Source: CAG-791 sp002449595
Lineage (GTDB): Bacteria > Bacillota > Clostridia > Lachnospirales > Lachnospiraceae
NCBI GenBank assembly: GCA_946539855.1
Contig: CAMNHV010000001.1
Coordinates: forward strand, 73,564 to 137,563
Length of the DNA stretch: 64,000 bases
Direction of reading: 5' to 3'
Shown: in pieces, positions 1 through 7,650 of the stretch
Numbering within the stretch: position 1 is the first letter of the stretch
Layout of the letters: every line of letters begins with the position of its first letter
Position numbers and translations under genes: made by a program
Notes under the pieces: model-generated
Databases searched by the model: none
What the model was told of the DNA's origin: nothing
Seen by the model: only the letters and a program-made list of their open reading frames with translations

Positions 1-397
1 TTTTGTAGATCTGTCTTCTCTGTCGAGTAATGATTTTGTTGTCGACAACGACAAGCGGACCATTACAATTTCCATTCCCAAACCGGAATTATCCGTCAAG
101 CTTCTCCCGGAAGAGACAGAGTTTTTCGACTCAGCTAACGGGTCACTTCGCTTTGGCGAAATGGAATTAACTCCAGAAACAATGACAACCTTGGAAACAC
201 AAGGGATTGCCCGCATTAAAGAAACTTTGGAATCAGACGATGACTCGTGGGAAACTGCAGAAAAATTTGCAAAGTTATCCGTAAAGGAAATATACGAGCC
301 ATTGGTGACCGCACAAGTTGAGGCAGCAGTAAAGGATGCTGATGACGAATACGCAATCCCCGCATACTACAAAATCTCTGTAGAAATCAAAGAGTAA
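1..397 (+). CDS. DUF4230-like protein, C-terminal part (runs off left edge)
   Basis: The reading frame is open from base 2 to the TAA at 395-397, so the ATG at 161 is internal and the gene starts outside the window. The visible 131 residues begin FVDLSSLSSNDFVVD and continue with a TITISIPKPEL stretch. That alternating strand pattern recalls DUF4230 proteins, a family of unknown function usually anchored by one N-terminal membrane segment; the segment itself is not in view. The C-terminal half is acidic and helical. Its stop abuts the convergent gene on the other strand. The family call is from memory of the pattern and moderately sure; no biochemical role can be given. Confidence 0.6.
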   Translation, partial: FVDLSSLSSNDFVVDNDKRTITISIPKPELSVKLLPEETEFFDSANGSLRFGEMELTPETMTTLETQGIARIKETLESDDDSWETAEKFAKLSVKEIYEPLVTAQVEAAVKDADDEYAIPAYYKISVEIKE

Positions 398-715
398 CTA
401 TTCCCGAATAATATTGCATATCTTCGTCCCAAACCACCTATGGAAGGATATGTAATACGCCGGATTCTTTTCCGTCGCCATATACCACTTGGCAAAATCT
501 TCAATGTCTTTTTTCCGCCCTCCGACGATTCCATATACCGAAGCCTTTCGGAATGAATAATAGCCCTTTAGAAACCGTATTCCCCTCTTTGAAAGTTCTC
601 GTTCCGTCTCCGCCTTTTTGAATGGGTCCTTTACCTCAACCTGTAATCCGATCCTTGCATAATTGATGTTATTAATGACGTCTTTATCCCACTGCTTGAT
701 TTCGTTCCAATTCAT
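398..715 (-). CDS. Hypothetical protein, 105 aa
   Basis: I do not recognise the family. The start is supported by a near-perfect ribosome binding site (AAGGAGG) eight bases before the ATG. The protein is soluble, rich in aromatic and basic residues (WNEIKQWDKD at the N-terminus, YYSFRKASVYGIVGGRKKD in the middle), with no membrane segment or signal peptide. Its Shine-Dalgarno overlaps the stop codon of a 47-codon frame just upstream (729-872), so the two may be translationally coupled. It converges on the DUF4230-like gene, with adjacent stop codons and no room for a separate terminator. Confidence 0.6.
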   Translation of the reverse strand: MNWNEIKQWDKDVINNINYARIGLQVEVKDPFKKAETERELSKRGIRFLKGYYSFRKASVYGIVGGRKKDIEDFAKWYMATEKNPAYYISFHRWFGTKICNIIRE

Positions 716-728
716 GACCTTTTCCTCC

Positions 729-872
729 TTAGTTTGAGTTCGCAGTTTCCTCTTTCATATGAGAGCATGTATTTTTCGCGATAAAGGCTGCATCTGCACT
801 GGCTCTCCCCACATACGCATGTAATTTTTGCGATTTACTATTTGGAACATATTCCGGTAGATAATCTCTCAT
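729..872 (-). CDS. Possible small protein, 47 aa
   Basis: The frame starts MRDYLPEYVPNSKSQ and ends ANSN. Its TAA forms the first bases of the AAGGAGG ribosome binding site of the following 105-aa gene, a typical overlap of coupled genes. A weaker AGGGTGG lies about ten bases before its own ATG, inside the 3' arm of the preceding terminator hairpin, so expression would need read-through or a promoter I cannot see. No family is recognised. It could equally be a leader of the downstream gene. Confidence 0.35.
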   Translation of the reverse strand: MRDYLPEYVPNSKSQKLHAYVGRASADAAFIAKNTCSHMKEETANSN

Positions 873-876
873 ACTA

Positions 877-907
877 AAACAGCCACCCTTGAACAAATCA
901 GGGTGGC
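877..907 (-). terminator. Rho-independent terminator after the 345-aa gene
   Basis: The arms GCCACCC (882-888) and GGGTGGC (901-907) form a 7-bp stem. Read on the minus strand it is followed by TGTTTT. It lies 50 bases downstream of the stop of the leftward gene at 958. Confidence 0.6.
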
Positions 908-957
908 CGCCTTATCTTCTAATCCTCTTTTAGGACTCAGCATTGTATTGGAATCAT

Positions 958-1995
958 TTAAAACCAAATCTCATATTCAAACGATCTTCTGGCTTCATCC
1001 AGAGCTTCACTTATTACCTTTGTGTTTCCAGAACATTTCATAGCAGAAAGGACTCCATCTATCTTAATGGCATCCATTTCTTTGATTCCCACTGAGTTGC
1101 TGCAATGAAGAGTATACTTCTGGTGAGTAATAGGGTTCTTTGCCATTCGTAGTTCTACCAGGCTCTGAATACTCGGATCATTCTGAAAGTATTTCAGTTC
1201 CGGCATTTCCGGTTCGTGACCTTCACAGTACATTTCGGCAGCTACAGCGTATGAGGAACTCTGCTCGTTCTGCCTGCTGCTGTCTGCAGAGACGCTTCCC
1301 TCTTGCTTATCAGGGAGCTTTAGCGTTGCTCCAACCTTAATCCTTCTATCCGTTATAGATTTGCTTTCTTCCCTGTATGCTACCTTGAAATGCGTGGCTC
1401 CCAGACTCTGAGCGATCCGCTGAAGCTCGGCAACTCTCACCTGCTTCAGGTGATCAAAGTACTCGTTCATTTCGATGTAATGATTCCTGTCAACGGGATC
1501 AACGTAGTACACTTCTCCGTCCATATTCGGGTAAAACGTCAGTCCATAGGAATCAACATAGTCACGATATATATTTACAACTGTGACATCCTTATATACT
1601 GACCTGTGGCCGATCGATCCTCTGCACAGCTCGCTTTCCGAATGGCGCTTGTCCATGCTCGTAACACGAATCAGCTTTGACAGGAAAAATCCCGGATTAC
1701 TGAGCTCTTCATCAAATATAGGATCAAGCTCTCTTAGTTCTCTCTCTGCTCTATTCTGAGAGATTCGTTCAGCCATCTGCTTCCTGCTGGCGTTGGCGGT
1801 TTCCTTGATCGAAGCGACAGCATTCTCAGCTGCAGCTCCCACATTTGACGCAATGGCAACCGCGTCATTGATATCGAGCTTTCCATTATCATCCTGATCG
1901 ATTCTCTTTACCGCTTCTTTTTTGGCCTGTTCTATCGCATTCAGAAAGCCCTTTTTAGCAGTATTCAACTTGTTCCTTCCAGATTCCTTATCCAT
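958..1995 (-). CDS. Hypothetical protein with an EF-hand-like loop, 345 aa
   Basis: No family is recognised. The N-terminal 60 residues are helical and basic and contain DQDDNGKLDIND (about residues 33-44), which fits the 12-residue EF-hand or dockerin calcium loop (acidic at 1, 3 and 12, Asn at 5, Gly at 6). Only one such loop is present, so calcium binding is unproven. Residues 55-95 look like a coiled coil (NASRKQMAERISQNRAEREL). The rest is a soluble mixed domain without membrane segments. The start is supported by AAAGGGG six to seven bases upstream of the ATG. A terminator follows. It is transcribed alone, with a 430-bp gap upstream. Confidence 0.65.
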   Translation of the reverse strand: MDKESGRNKLNTAKKGFLNAIEQAKKEAVKRIDQDDNGKLDINDAVAIASNVGAAAENAVASIKETANASRKQMAERISQNRAERELRELDPIFDEELSNPGFFLSKLIRVTSMDKRHSESELCRGSIGHRSVYKDVTVVNIYRDYVDSYGLTFYPNMDGEVYYVDPVDRNHYIEMNEYFDHLKQVRVAELQRIAQSLGATHFKVAYREESKSITDRRIKVGATLKLPDKQEGSVSADSSRQNEQSSSYAVAAEMYCEGHEPEMPELKYFQNDPSIQSLVELRMAKNPITHQKYTLHCSNSVGIKEMDAIKIDGVLSAMKCSGNTKVISEALDEARRSFEYEIWF

Positions 1996-2355
1996 TGTTT
2001 CCCCTTTTGCAGTTGCTATCTGCTCGTTGACGCACTCTACAGAAAAAAGATCTTAGCTTCTACGTCTATCAATTAAATCTTTCGAGATCTGTAAATGTGT
2101 TCCTCTGCTTCGCAGAATTGCCCAAGTCTCTCACCTTCAATCGATGATTATCCTAGTGTGCTCCATATAAATCGACCTTTCAAAACTGACGAACTGTATA
2201 AGATAAATTATACTAGGGCGGCTAACCTGCTGCCATATATTATTGGTTGTCTGACGGTCCGAATTATCAGTAATAAAGCGGGATTGCGGGTACTTACGGT
2301 TGCCTTTCTGTGACTTCTCTTACCTGATCACGGCAGCAATCATAGCTGATGATTG

Positions 2356-2385
2356 TTGAATGTATCCACTGAGTAGATGTACAAT
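2356..2385 (+). promoter_or_regulatory. Promoter of the PD-(D/E)XK-like gene
   Basis: TTGAAT (2356-2361), 18 bases, TACAAT (2380-2385), followed 43 bases later by AAAGGAG and the ATG at 2428. The rest of the 1996-2427 gap shows no convincing gene; a 72-codon frame in it has no ribosome binding site and no recognisable product. Confidence 0.5.
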
Positions 2386-2427
2386 TGCAGAAATCTTTAA
2401 CAGATAAACTGTCAAAAGGAGTCTTAC

Positions 2428-3054
2428 ATGTACTCAGGTAAAGAAAAGCTGATTAATGACGGGAAAGATCTTCCCTATTCAATGCTGAATTTCTGGCAGA
2501 CATCTTTATCTGTGATCCTGCTGAATATGACTCGTGGCTCATTCGCCGAATTCCTGGTCAATTGTGTTCTTGATTATAACGGATTCAAAACAATGGACAG
2601 GACAAAGACGGGCATAGAGCCTTATGACATTGAAGGTCCTGTCATTCCTTCCCTGTGTCGGCCATGTCGTATTGAGGTCAAATCTGCCGCCAGCGTGCAG
2701 TACACTACTAAAGATGAGGATGAACCAATCTCTTTGCCCCCTAGCAAATTACAGTTCAGCATCCGCCGGGCACTTGACTGGTCTGATAAGGCCGCCGGGC
2801 CAAAGCACAACAATGATCTTTATATTTTCTGTCACTACAAAGCCACCCGCAAAAGTGACAATATGCTCGATTTGCAGTATTGGGACTTTTATGTCTATCC
2901 CACTTACCTGATTGAAGAAAGTCCTTCATTATCAAAGCAGAAGACCATCTCACTAAGGCGCCTGCAAATGCTGAATGTCAAAAAGCAGACTTTTGACACG
3001 CTATATGGTGAGATCATGCGGACTATAAAAGACATCTCGAACCATTATTGTTGA
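2428..3054 (+). CDS. PD-(D/E)XK nuclease-like protein
   Basis: This 208-aa protein fits a conserved family of small hypothetical proteins that share a restriction-endonuclease-like core. Visible motifs are GSFAEFLV (about 37-44), an acidic residue in a YDIEGP turn (about 66-71), and IEVKSAASVQ (about 82-91), which supplies the E-x-K of the PD-(D/E)XK active site. Later conserved blocks are LPPSKLQFSIRRALDW, DLYIFCHY, WDFYVYPT and QKTISLRRL. AAAGGAG precedes the start. It stands alone between the EF-hand-like gene and the broken macro-domain locus. Members are often near restriction or mobile genes, so a defence role is possible, but no target or partner is visible. Confidence 0.65.
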   Translation: MYSGKEKLINDGKDLPYSMLNFWQTSLSVILLNMTRGSFAEFLVNCVLDYNGFKTMDRTKTGIEPYDIEGPVIPSLCRPCRIEVKSAASVQYTTKDEDEPISLPPSKLQFSIRRALDWSDKAAGPKHNNDLYIFCHYKATRKSDNMLDLQYWDFYVYPTYLIEESPSLSKQKTISLRRLQMLNVKKQTFDTLYGEIMRTIKDISNHYC

Positions 3055-3166
3055 AAGCACATTTTTGTCCATCACGTTTCTTTGATACTACTTATTGTCG
3101 AAAAGTACGTTCACGATGTGTAATGGCAGCGTTAAAAGAGCACTGAGGATCTCCGTGCTCTAATTT

Positions 3167-3426
3167 CTAGGCATTCACACCACTCCAGTCTATGATTCTT
3201 CTCAGATACGGATCCGCCCCATACTTCCCTTCAAGGTACTGCTTATCATATTTGGCATCCTTGCGAACGACCTCGCCATTGCCGGTTTTGGACTCCACCA
3301 AAGAGTAGAGCTTCGAATTCTGATTGTTCCCTTTGGCAACGAACCAGATCTCATCCCACCTGAACACCTCATTATTCATCGTTGAAAGATCGTGCGATGT
3401 GAAGATCAGCTGCGCACCGTGCCGGT
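3167..3426 (-). pseudogene. AAA15-type ATPase, C-terminal remnant
   Basis: The minus-strand frame reads NRHGAQLIFTSHD, then WDEIWFVAKGNN, KLYSLVES, RKDAKYDKQYLEGKYGADPY. This is the tail of ABC-like ATPases of the AAA15/OLD-like group, containing the switch-His region (FTSHD) and the C-terminal basic block. The Walker A, signature and Walker B parts are missing, so it is a stump of some 85 residues. The frame runs upstream past the apparent ATG at 3379 and is cut at about 3426, where the inverted macro-domain fragment begins. ATPases of this group are common in abortive-infection systems. Confidence 0.7.
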
Positions 3427-4063
3427 TGCTGAGCGCAAGAAGCTAGGCGTTTTGAAGCCTGGTGAAGCAGCATCTACACCCGCCTTTAATCTTGACGCAA
3501 AGTATATTATTCATACTGTGGGCCCGTCATGGATTGATGGAAAACATGACGAGAGGGAGATCCTTCATTTGTGCTATAGGAAGTCCTTGAATTTGGCGGC
3601 TGAATTGGAATGTAAAAGTATTGCATTTCCGCTGATTGCAACAGGTGTATATGGCTTCCCCAAAGATGAAGCTCTTCAGATAGCTTTGGCTGAAATCAAT
3701 AAGTTCCTTCTGTCACATGATATGAAGGTTATCCTTGTCATGAATGATGAACTGTGGAATCTTATGCCAATGGACTCATCCCTGAATTCTTCGAAGAGTG
3801 ACCAGCTGCCAAAGTGGGATCCATTCTTTGGGAGATTCTCTGATAATCAGTATCTTCTATATCAAATGATTCAGGAAAAGCCAGGAATCTATAAGCTGTA
3901 TAAAGACTGTTGGCGAGATAACCTCCATTCTATCTGGGCGGGACAGGAGTTGTATCGGCCGAGAAATACGAAGGAAGAGTTCCAGGCGATATTACAGAAG
4001 AACATGCAGCCGGTTTATGATTCTGCGAGGCGGCAGGGGTATGAAATTTGGCAGAATGGATAG
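3427..4063 (+). pseudogene. Macro-domain protein, inverted C-terminal part
   Basis: From AERKKLG (about 3427) the plus strand encodes the main part of a macro domain: KPGEAASTPAFNLDAKYIIHTVGPSW, LCYRKSLNLAAELECKSIAFPLIATGVYGFPKDEAL, KFLLSHDMKVILV, given here as separate blocks of one frame. About 95 further residues (GRFSDNQYLLYQMIQ and on) form a C-terminal extension. Macro domains bind or hydrolyse ADP-ribose and its derivatives. The frame has an ATG at 3392, but residues before AERKKLG are antisense to the ATPase stump, so that start is accidental. The true N-terminus lies at 4255-4117 on the opposite strand. The protein is almost certainly not made intact in this configuration. Confidence 0.75.
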
Positions 4064-4116
4064 CATCACTCTTTATAAACAGATTTGAGATAGAATGTCC
4101 ATGAGAACAAGGAGCC

Positions 4117-4255
4117 CAAGAAGCTGATCCTTACCGGCAGCTTGATATATTGCGCTGTCCGTGCCACTTCCAACTGTAACATGCGGATTAGCAGTGTTCA
4201 CGATCGCATCCGCTTTTACTTTTGTTATATCATTCCTGATGATTTGGAATGGCAT
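4117..4255 (-). pseudogene. Macro-domain protein, N-terminal part
   Basis: This minus-strand piece begins MPFQIIRNDITKVKADAIVNTANP and runs through VTVGSGTDSAIYQAAGKDQLL, the start of a macro domain with the nucleotide-binding VNTAN loop. After KDQLL the family signature stops and the frame reads unrelated residues to a stop at 4073. The missing continuation (AERKKLG and on) is found on the plus strand from about 3427. GGAGG lies eight to nine bases before the ATG at 4255, so the fragment could still be translated. It sits 13 bases downstream of the 244-aa gene and was probably the last gene of that leftward unit. Confidence 0.75.
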
Positions 4256-4268
4256 CAGCGATCACCTC

Positions 4269-5003
4269 CTACCTCGGTATCCGGCACATACCGTTCTCGC
4301 CCCATACTCCGCGCTCCATAGCTGTAAATGCAGCTTCTATTTTTCCCTGGTGCTCCATTGAAGCAGATACAGCCAAATAATCTCTCACAGAACACTTTGG
4401 AAAAGTGATCTTCAATATATCTGTCTCGGTTATGCCTGTAGCTTCCTGAAGCTTATAGCATATCTCATGAAAATAATGAGCTTCCTGCTTTCTGCTCCGA
4501 TGATTATAAATCAGCACACTTTGTCCCCGCCGGACATAATCTCCCACTTCTTCATAAAACGTATACTTGACGCTTTTGACAGATTGCTTTCCGACCGACT
4601 TCACCAGCATTCCATTGTCAGGATCAACAAAAACCAAATCAGCATTTTTTAGCTTTTCCAATGCCCTGTGGTGCCAGTCAGACCGCCCGTTCACCGGAAC
4701 CGGCTCATTATTGTACACCGAACCGGGGATTAAATCTGCTTTCTCCAACGCTTCAACAGATCGTCTGTTGCTTTGCGCTATACCGGTAAGTATTTCAGCC
4801 AGAGTCGGATCACACAACTTCAGTTTGTCAGGAATAAGATATTTTCCGTCTTCCTGCTTGAATGATCCATCTGCATTCTTTTCACTATCCATGACCTCTA
4901 CAAGATACCAGTTCACAGCAACAGACAACCCTTGAGATTGGAGTGCTCTTAATAATCCTATTTTCCCAAAGTCGCCGATATCACCGGCATATCTGTCCTG
5001 CAT
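4269..5003 (-). CDS. Conserved hypothetical protein, 244 aa
   Basis: The protein starts MQDRYAGDIGDFGKIGLLRAL, a start shared by a family of uncharacterised bacterial proteins I have seen annotated only as hypothetical. The middle carries LVFVDPDNG (about 140-148), which could be an acidic catalytic or cofactor-binding loop; SVLIYNHRSR and the C-terminal SVRDYLAVSA block are also regular. There is no membrane segment. The start has AAAGGG five bases upstream. It follows the Res gene by 49 bases in the same direction and precedes the broken macro-domain gene, so it may be the distal member of the restriction operon. Confidence 0.6.
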   Translation of the reverse strand: MQDRYAGDIGDFGKIGLLRALQSQGLSVAVNWYLVEVMDSEKNADGSFKQEDGKYLIPDKLKLCDPTLAEILTGIAQSNRRSVEALEKADLIPGSVYNNEPVPVNGRSDWHHRALEKLKNADLVFVDPDNGMLVKSVGKQSVKSVKYTFYEEVGDYVRRGQSVLIYNHRSRKQEAHYFHEICYKLQEATGITETDILKITFPKCSVRDYLAVSASMEHQGKIEAAFTAMERGVWGENGMCRIPR

Positions 5004-5052
5004 AAAAACCCTTTCATAAATCTTGTATTATCTGAACACATAACAGAATATT

Positions 5053-7650
5053 TTATTCTGCATCCAAAATATGCGTATTGGTTATCAGACTGCCAGCATA
5101 CATGAGATACCTCACTCCACTTGCCACAGCCATCTCCTCGGCTGCTGCCTGCTTTGCCTTAACTACGGTATCATCAATCTTGTTATCTCCCTTGACCTCA
5201 ATAAGCTGATAGGAACCGTCCGCCATCTTCGCAAGGAAGTCAGGATAATACTGACGAATTCTGCCTGATTCGGGATCATAGTAGTGTACAGAAAGATCAC
5301 CCTGGTTGGATGTAAACATCCCTGTGAAATATACCTCTGCGACCTTACCACTCGTGATATATTGCATAAAGCATTCCTTCTCAGGGATGGAATCGAAACA
5401 GTAAGTATCAGCGTGGAAGCTCTTCTTAAGCTGTTCCGGTGTGAAGCCCGGATAGCGGTTTGTCAGCACAAGGTCATCCTTTGCGGAGAATTCATAATAA
5501 CCGGCATCCTTCGGCTCACGCAGCAGTACCAGTTCCTTGTCCTCGGTCTTCAGTTCCGAAGTGATATCAAAGAGCGCATGGAACACTGTCGGGATGATGT
5601 AGTCATCCAGGACAGCATTATAGCGATTGACCGCCTCAAGAACCGTGTCGATTCCGTCCACAGATTCACGGAGGATTCTCGCGGCAAGGATACAGGAAAT
5701 ATTCAGATAACGGGCCACTTCTCCTGCGAGGGAAAATTCGCTGAACTTCATATTGTCCTGGAGATAGTCGATGTTCTTTTCTTTGACCGTTGTATCGCGG
5801 GCAAGGCTGTCACGCTCATACATGATGCTTGCGTACTTGGAAAGGTCAGCGTCTACCAGTTTGAAGTCCACAGGCTCGGAATATTCTTTCTCGTGCAGGG
5901 TGTACTCATGCCATACTCGCTTGAGGGTAATCGTCCTCGGTGGCGGCAAAACACGGACCTGATATTTATGGCGATCGGCATTGGACGGATTCTTGATGTC
6001 CTTAATCTCCATATTGAAGTTCTTATGAAGCTCATCGTCCAAAGTGTCGTAGTTCTCTTTAGAAAGAAACACCGTAGCTGTTAAACGCTCATCCGTGATA
6101 GCACGGAGGCAACGCATCGTTGCCTGAAGAACGAATATCTTTGATTTCGGACTGCGGAAAAGCGCCACAGCAAACAGAGATCTGCAGTTCCAGCCTTCCT
6201 TGCCTTTCTCAACTAGGATGATGAACTGTTTCTCGTTTCCTTCCGTACCCGGAACATCGAGGTTATTGAAATCCCTGATGTCATCGTTCTTTGTATATTT
6301 CGCATCGCCAACATTCAAGAGAATCTTTGATGCTGGGATACCAAGTTTAGCAAGTATCTTCTCAAGAGCTGGTTTTACCTCTATTGCAGCCTCCTCAACG
6401 CCTGCCGCATAGATGGCAAGTTTCGGATTCAGACCTTCATAGGTCTTGCCGCCGTAACGCTCCCAGAATGTGGATACCACGGCTTTGAGGAATTCATCGC
6501 TCTTGACGTTCTCAAAACCGAGCGGGTCGGCATCCTTCAAGAAGCCGTTCCAGATGGATTCACGGAGACCGTAGGCATAAACCACCTCCGGTAGAAGCTG
6601 GTTCTTTACATACGGTGTTCCCGTGTAGTTATAGCAAGCCACGATAGAGGTGTTCGCCGCAAGCAGATTGATGGTATCACGGAGGCTTGTCTTATTCGCT
6701 CCGCTCGACCTGATCTGCTTTTCGAGGTCTGCTCCGAAAAGGTGGTGAGCCTCATCGACATAGACACCGAGTTGCGGAAGGCGACAGAGTTTCTTGAAAC
6801 GCTGGTTATCCATCAGCGTAGTATCATCCCATGCATCGTCTTCGTCATCATCGCCGCCAGCACCGTAGACAGCAGAAAGCAGAGAACCGGAACCGTTAAA
6901 GAGCATCTGACCGGGCGTCTCTTCCTTGCGCTTTTTCTTTACGATGATCTTCTGCGTATTAGAAATAATGATATTGAAGTCGGAGTCATCAATCGTATGC
7001 AAGATAGTCCCTGTCTCATCCAAGAAATGGAACTTGATATTTGAATCCAGCACACGGGCATATTCCAGCGGCACGACCTTCGTCTTGTCAAAGGTCATGA
7101 TTTCACGGAGAGACTGAAGGACGGTCTTATCCGGTGCAAACACGAGGGCATTGTGGCAGAAACGCTTATCCCTTGGATACTTCTTTGCAAGCAGAAACTC
7201 ATAGAAGATGCAGGTCGCCATGAGGATGGTTTTTCCCAGTCCCATCGTGAGGGCATAGATGTAGTTCGGATAGTCCTCACGATACTTCTTCATCTGCTTG
7301 AAGAGTGTGTCGGTCTGCTTCTCGGTCGGAGCGTCAAAGAGACGAATCTGACCATTCTTCTCCAGAGCATAGTAGGACGCATCGGAAAAGCGGTCTCTCT
7401 TATGACGCCAGTCATCGAACATCTCATAGACCTGTTTGTTATTCATAAATTCCTTCACGAAGACATACATCTCCAAAGCCTCAAACTGCGGCTTGCGCAG
7501 AAAGGCGTGGGGATTCTCCTCGCTGTCATTATAGGTGAGAAACTTCCTCGTAAGGTCATTGTAACGGGAACGGATCTTTCCTCGGTTTGTGGTGTAGTAG
7601 TACCACAGCTGCTGATTGAACGAAAAATTCGGATCAAATTCTACTGCCAT
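5053..7650 (-). CDS. Type III restriction-type helicase-nuclease (Res)
   Basis: The 865-aa protein has superfamily 2 helicase motifs in order: TMGLGKT (135-141, Walker A), DEAHH (299-303), TGTP (motif III) and QATMRCLRA (motif VI region). The C-terminus carries YYPDF (801-805) and LIEVKG (816-821), the PD-(D/E)XK endonuclease site typical of type III Res subunits. In such enzymes Res uses ATP to track along DNA and cuts when two Mod-bound sites meet. GGAGG is eight bases before the ATG, and the Mod stop codon directly abuts this ATG, so the two are coupled. An acidic insertion (about 265-276, DDDEDDAWDD) interrupts the helicase core. The call is firm at family level; the recognition site cannot be read from sequence. 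Confidence 0.88.
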   Translation of the reverse strand: MAVEFDPNFSFNQQLWYYYTTNRGKIRSRYNDLTRKFLTYNDSEENPHAFLRKPQFEALEMYVFVKEFMNNKQVYEMFDDWRHKRDRFSDASYYALEKNGQIRLFDAPTEKQTDTLFKQMKKYREDYPNYIYALTMGLGKTILMATCIFYEFLLAKKYPRDKRFCHNALVFAPDKTVLQSLREIMTFDKTKVVPLEYARVLDSNIKFHFLDETGTILHTIDDSDFNIIISNTQKIIVKKKRKEETPGQMLFNGSGSLLSAVYGAGGDDDEDDAWDDTTLMDNQRFKKLCRLPQLGVYVDEAHHLFGADLEKQIRSSGANKTSLRDTINLLAANTSIVACYNYTGTPYVKNQLLPEVVYAYGLRESIWNGFLKDADPLGFENVKSDEFLKAVVSTFWERYGGKTYEGLNPKLAIYAAGVEEAAIEVKPALEKILAKLGIPASKILLNVGDAKYTKNDDIRDFNNLDVPGTEGNEKQFIILVEKGKEGWNCRSLFAVALFRSPKSKIFVLQATMRCLRAITDERLTATVFLSKENYDTLDDELHKNFNMEIKDIKNPSNADRHKYQVRVLPPPRTITLKRVWHEYTLHEKEYSEPVDFKLVDADLSKYASIMYERDSLARDTTVKEKNIDYLQDNMKFSEFSLAGEVARYLNISCILAARILRESVDGIDTVLEAVNRYNAVLDDYIIPTVFHALFDITSELKTEDKELVLLREPKDAGYYEFSAKDDLVLTNRYPGFTPEQLKKSFHADTYCFDSIPEKECFMQYITSGKVAEVYFTGMFTSNQGDLSVHYYDPESGRIRQYYPDFLAKMADGSYQLIEVKGDNKIDDTVVKAKQAAAEEMAVASGVRYLMYAGSLITNTHILDAE

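Noticed and set aside
2095..2313. 72-codon frame as a gene
   Set aside because: No ribosome binding site, no family resemblance and unlike codon use.
3405..4128. GATCAGCT inverted pair as the crossover site of the macro-gene inversion
   Set aside because: Joining at this 8-mer would insert five foreign residues (RTVPV) before AERKK and lose the NRHGAQ residues of the ATPase. A breakpoint near 3427 and 4117 restores both proteins better.
5284..6084. Long plus-strand frames opposite Res, Mod and other leftward genes
   Set aside because: They mirror the real genes, lack ribosome binding sites and give no recognisable proteins.
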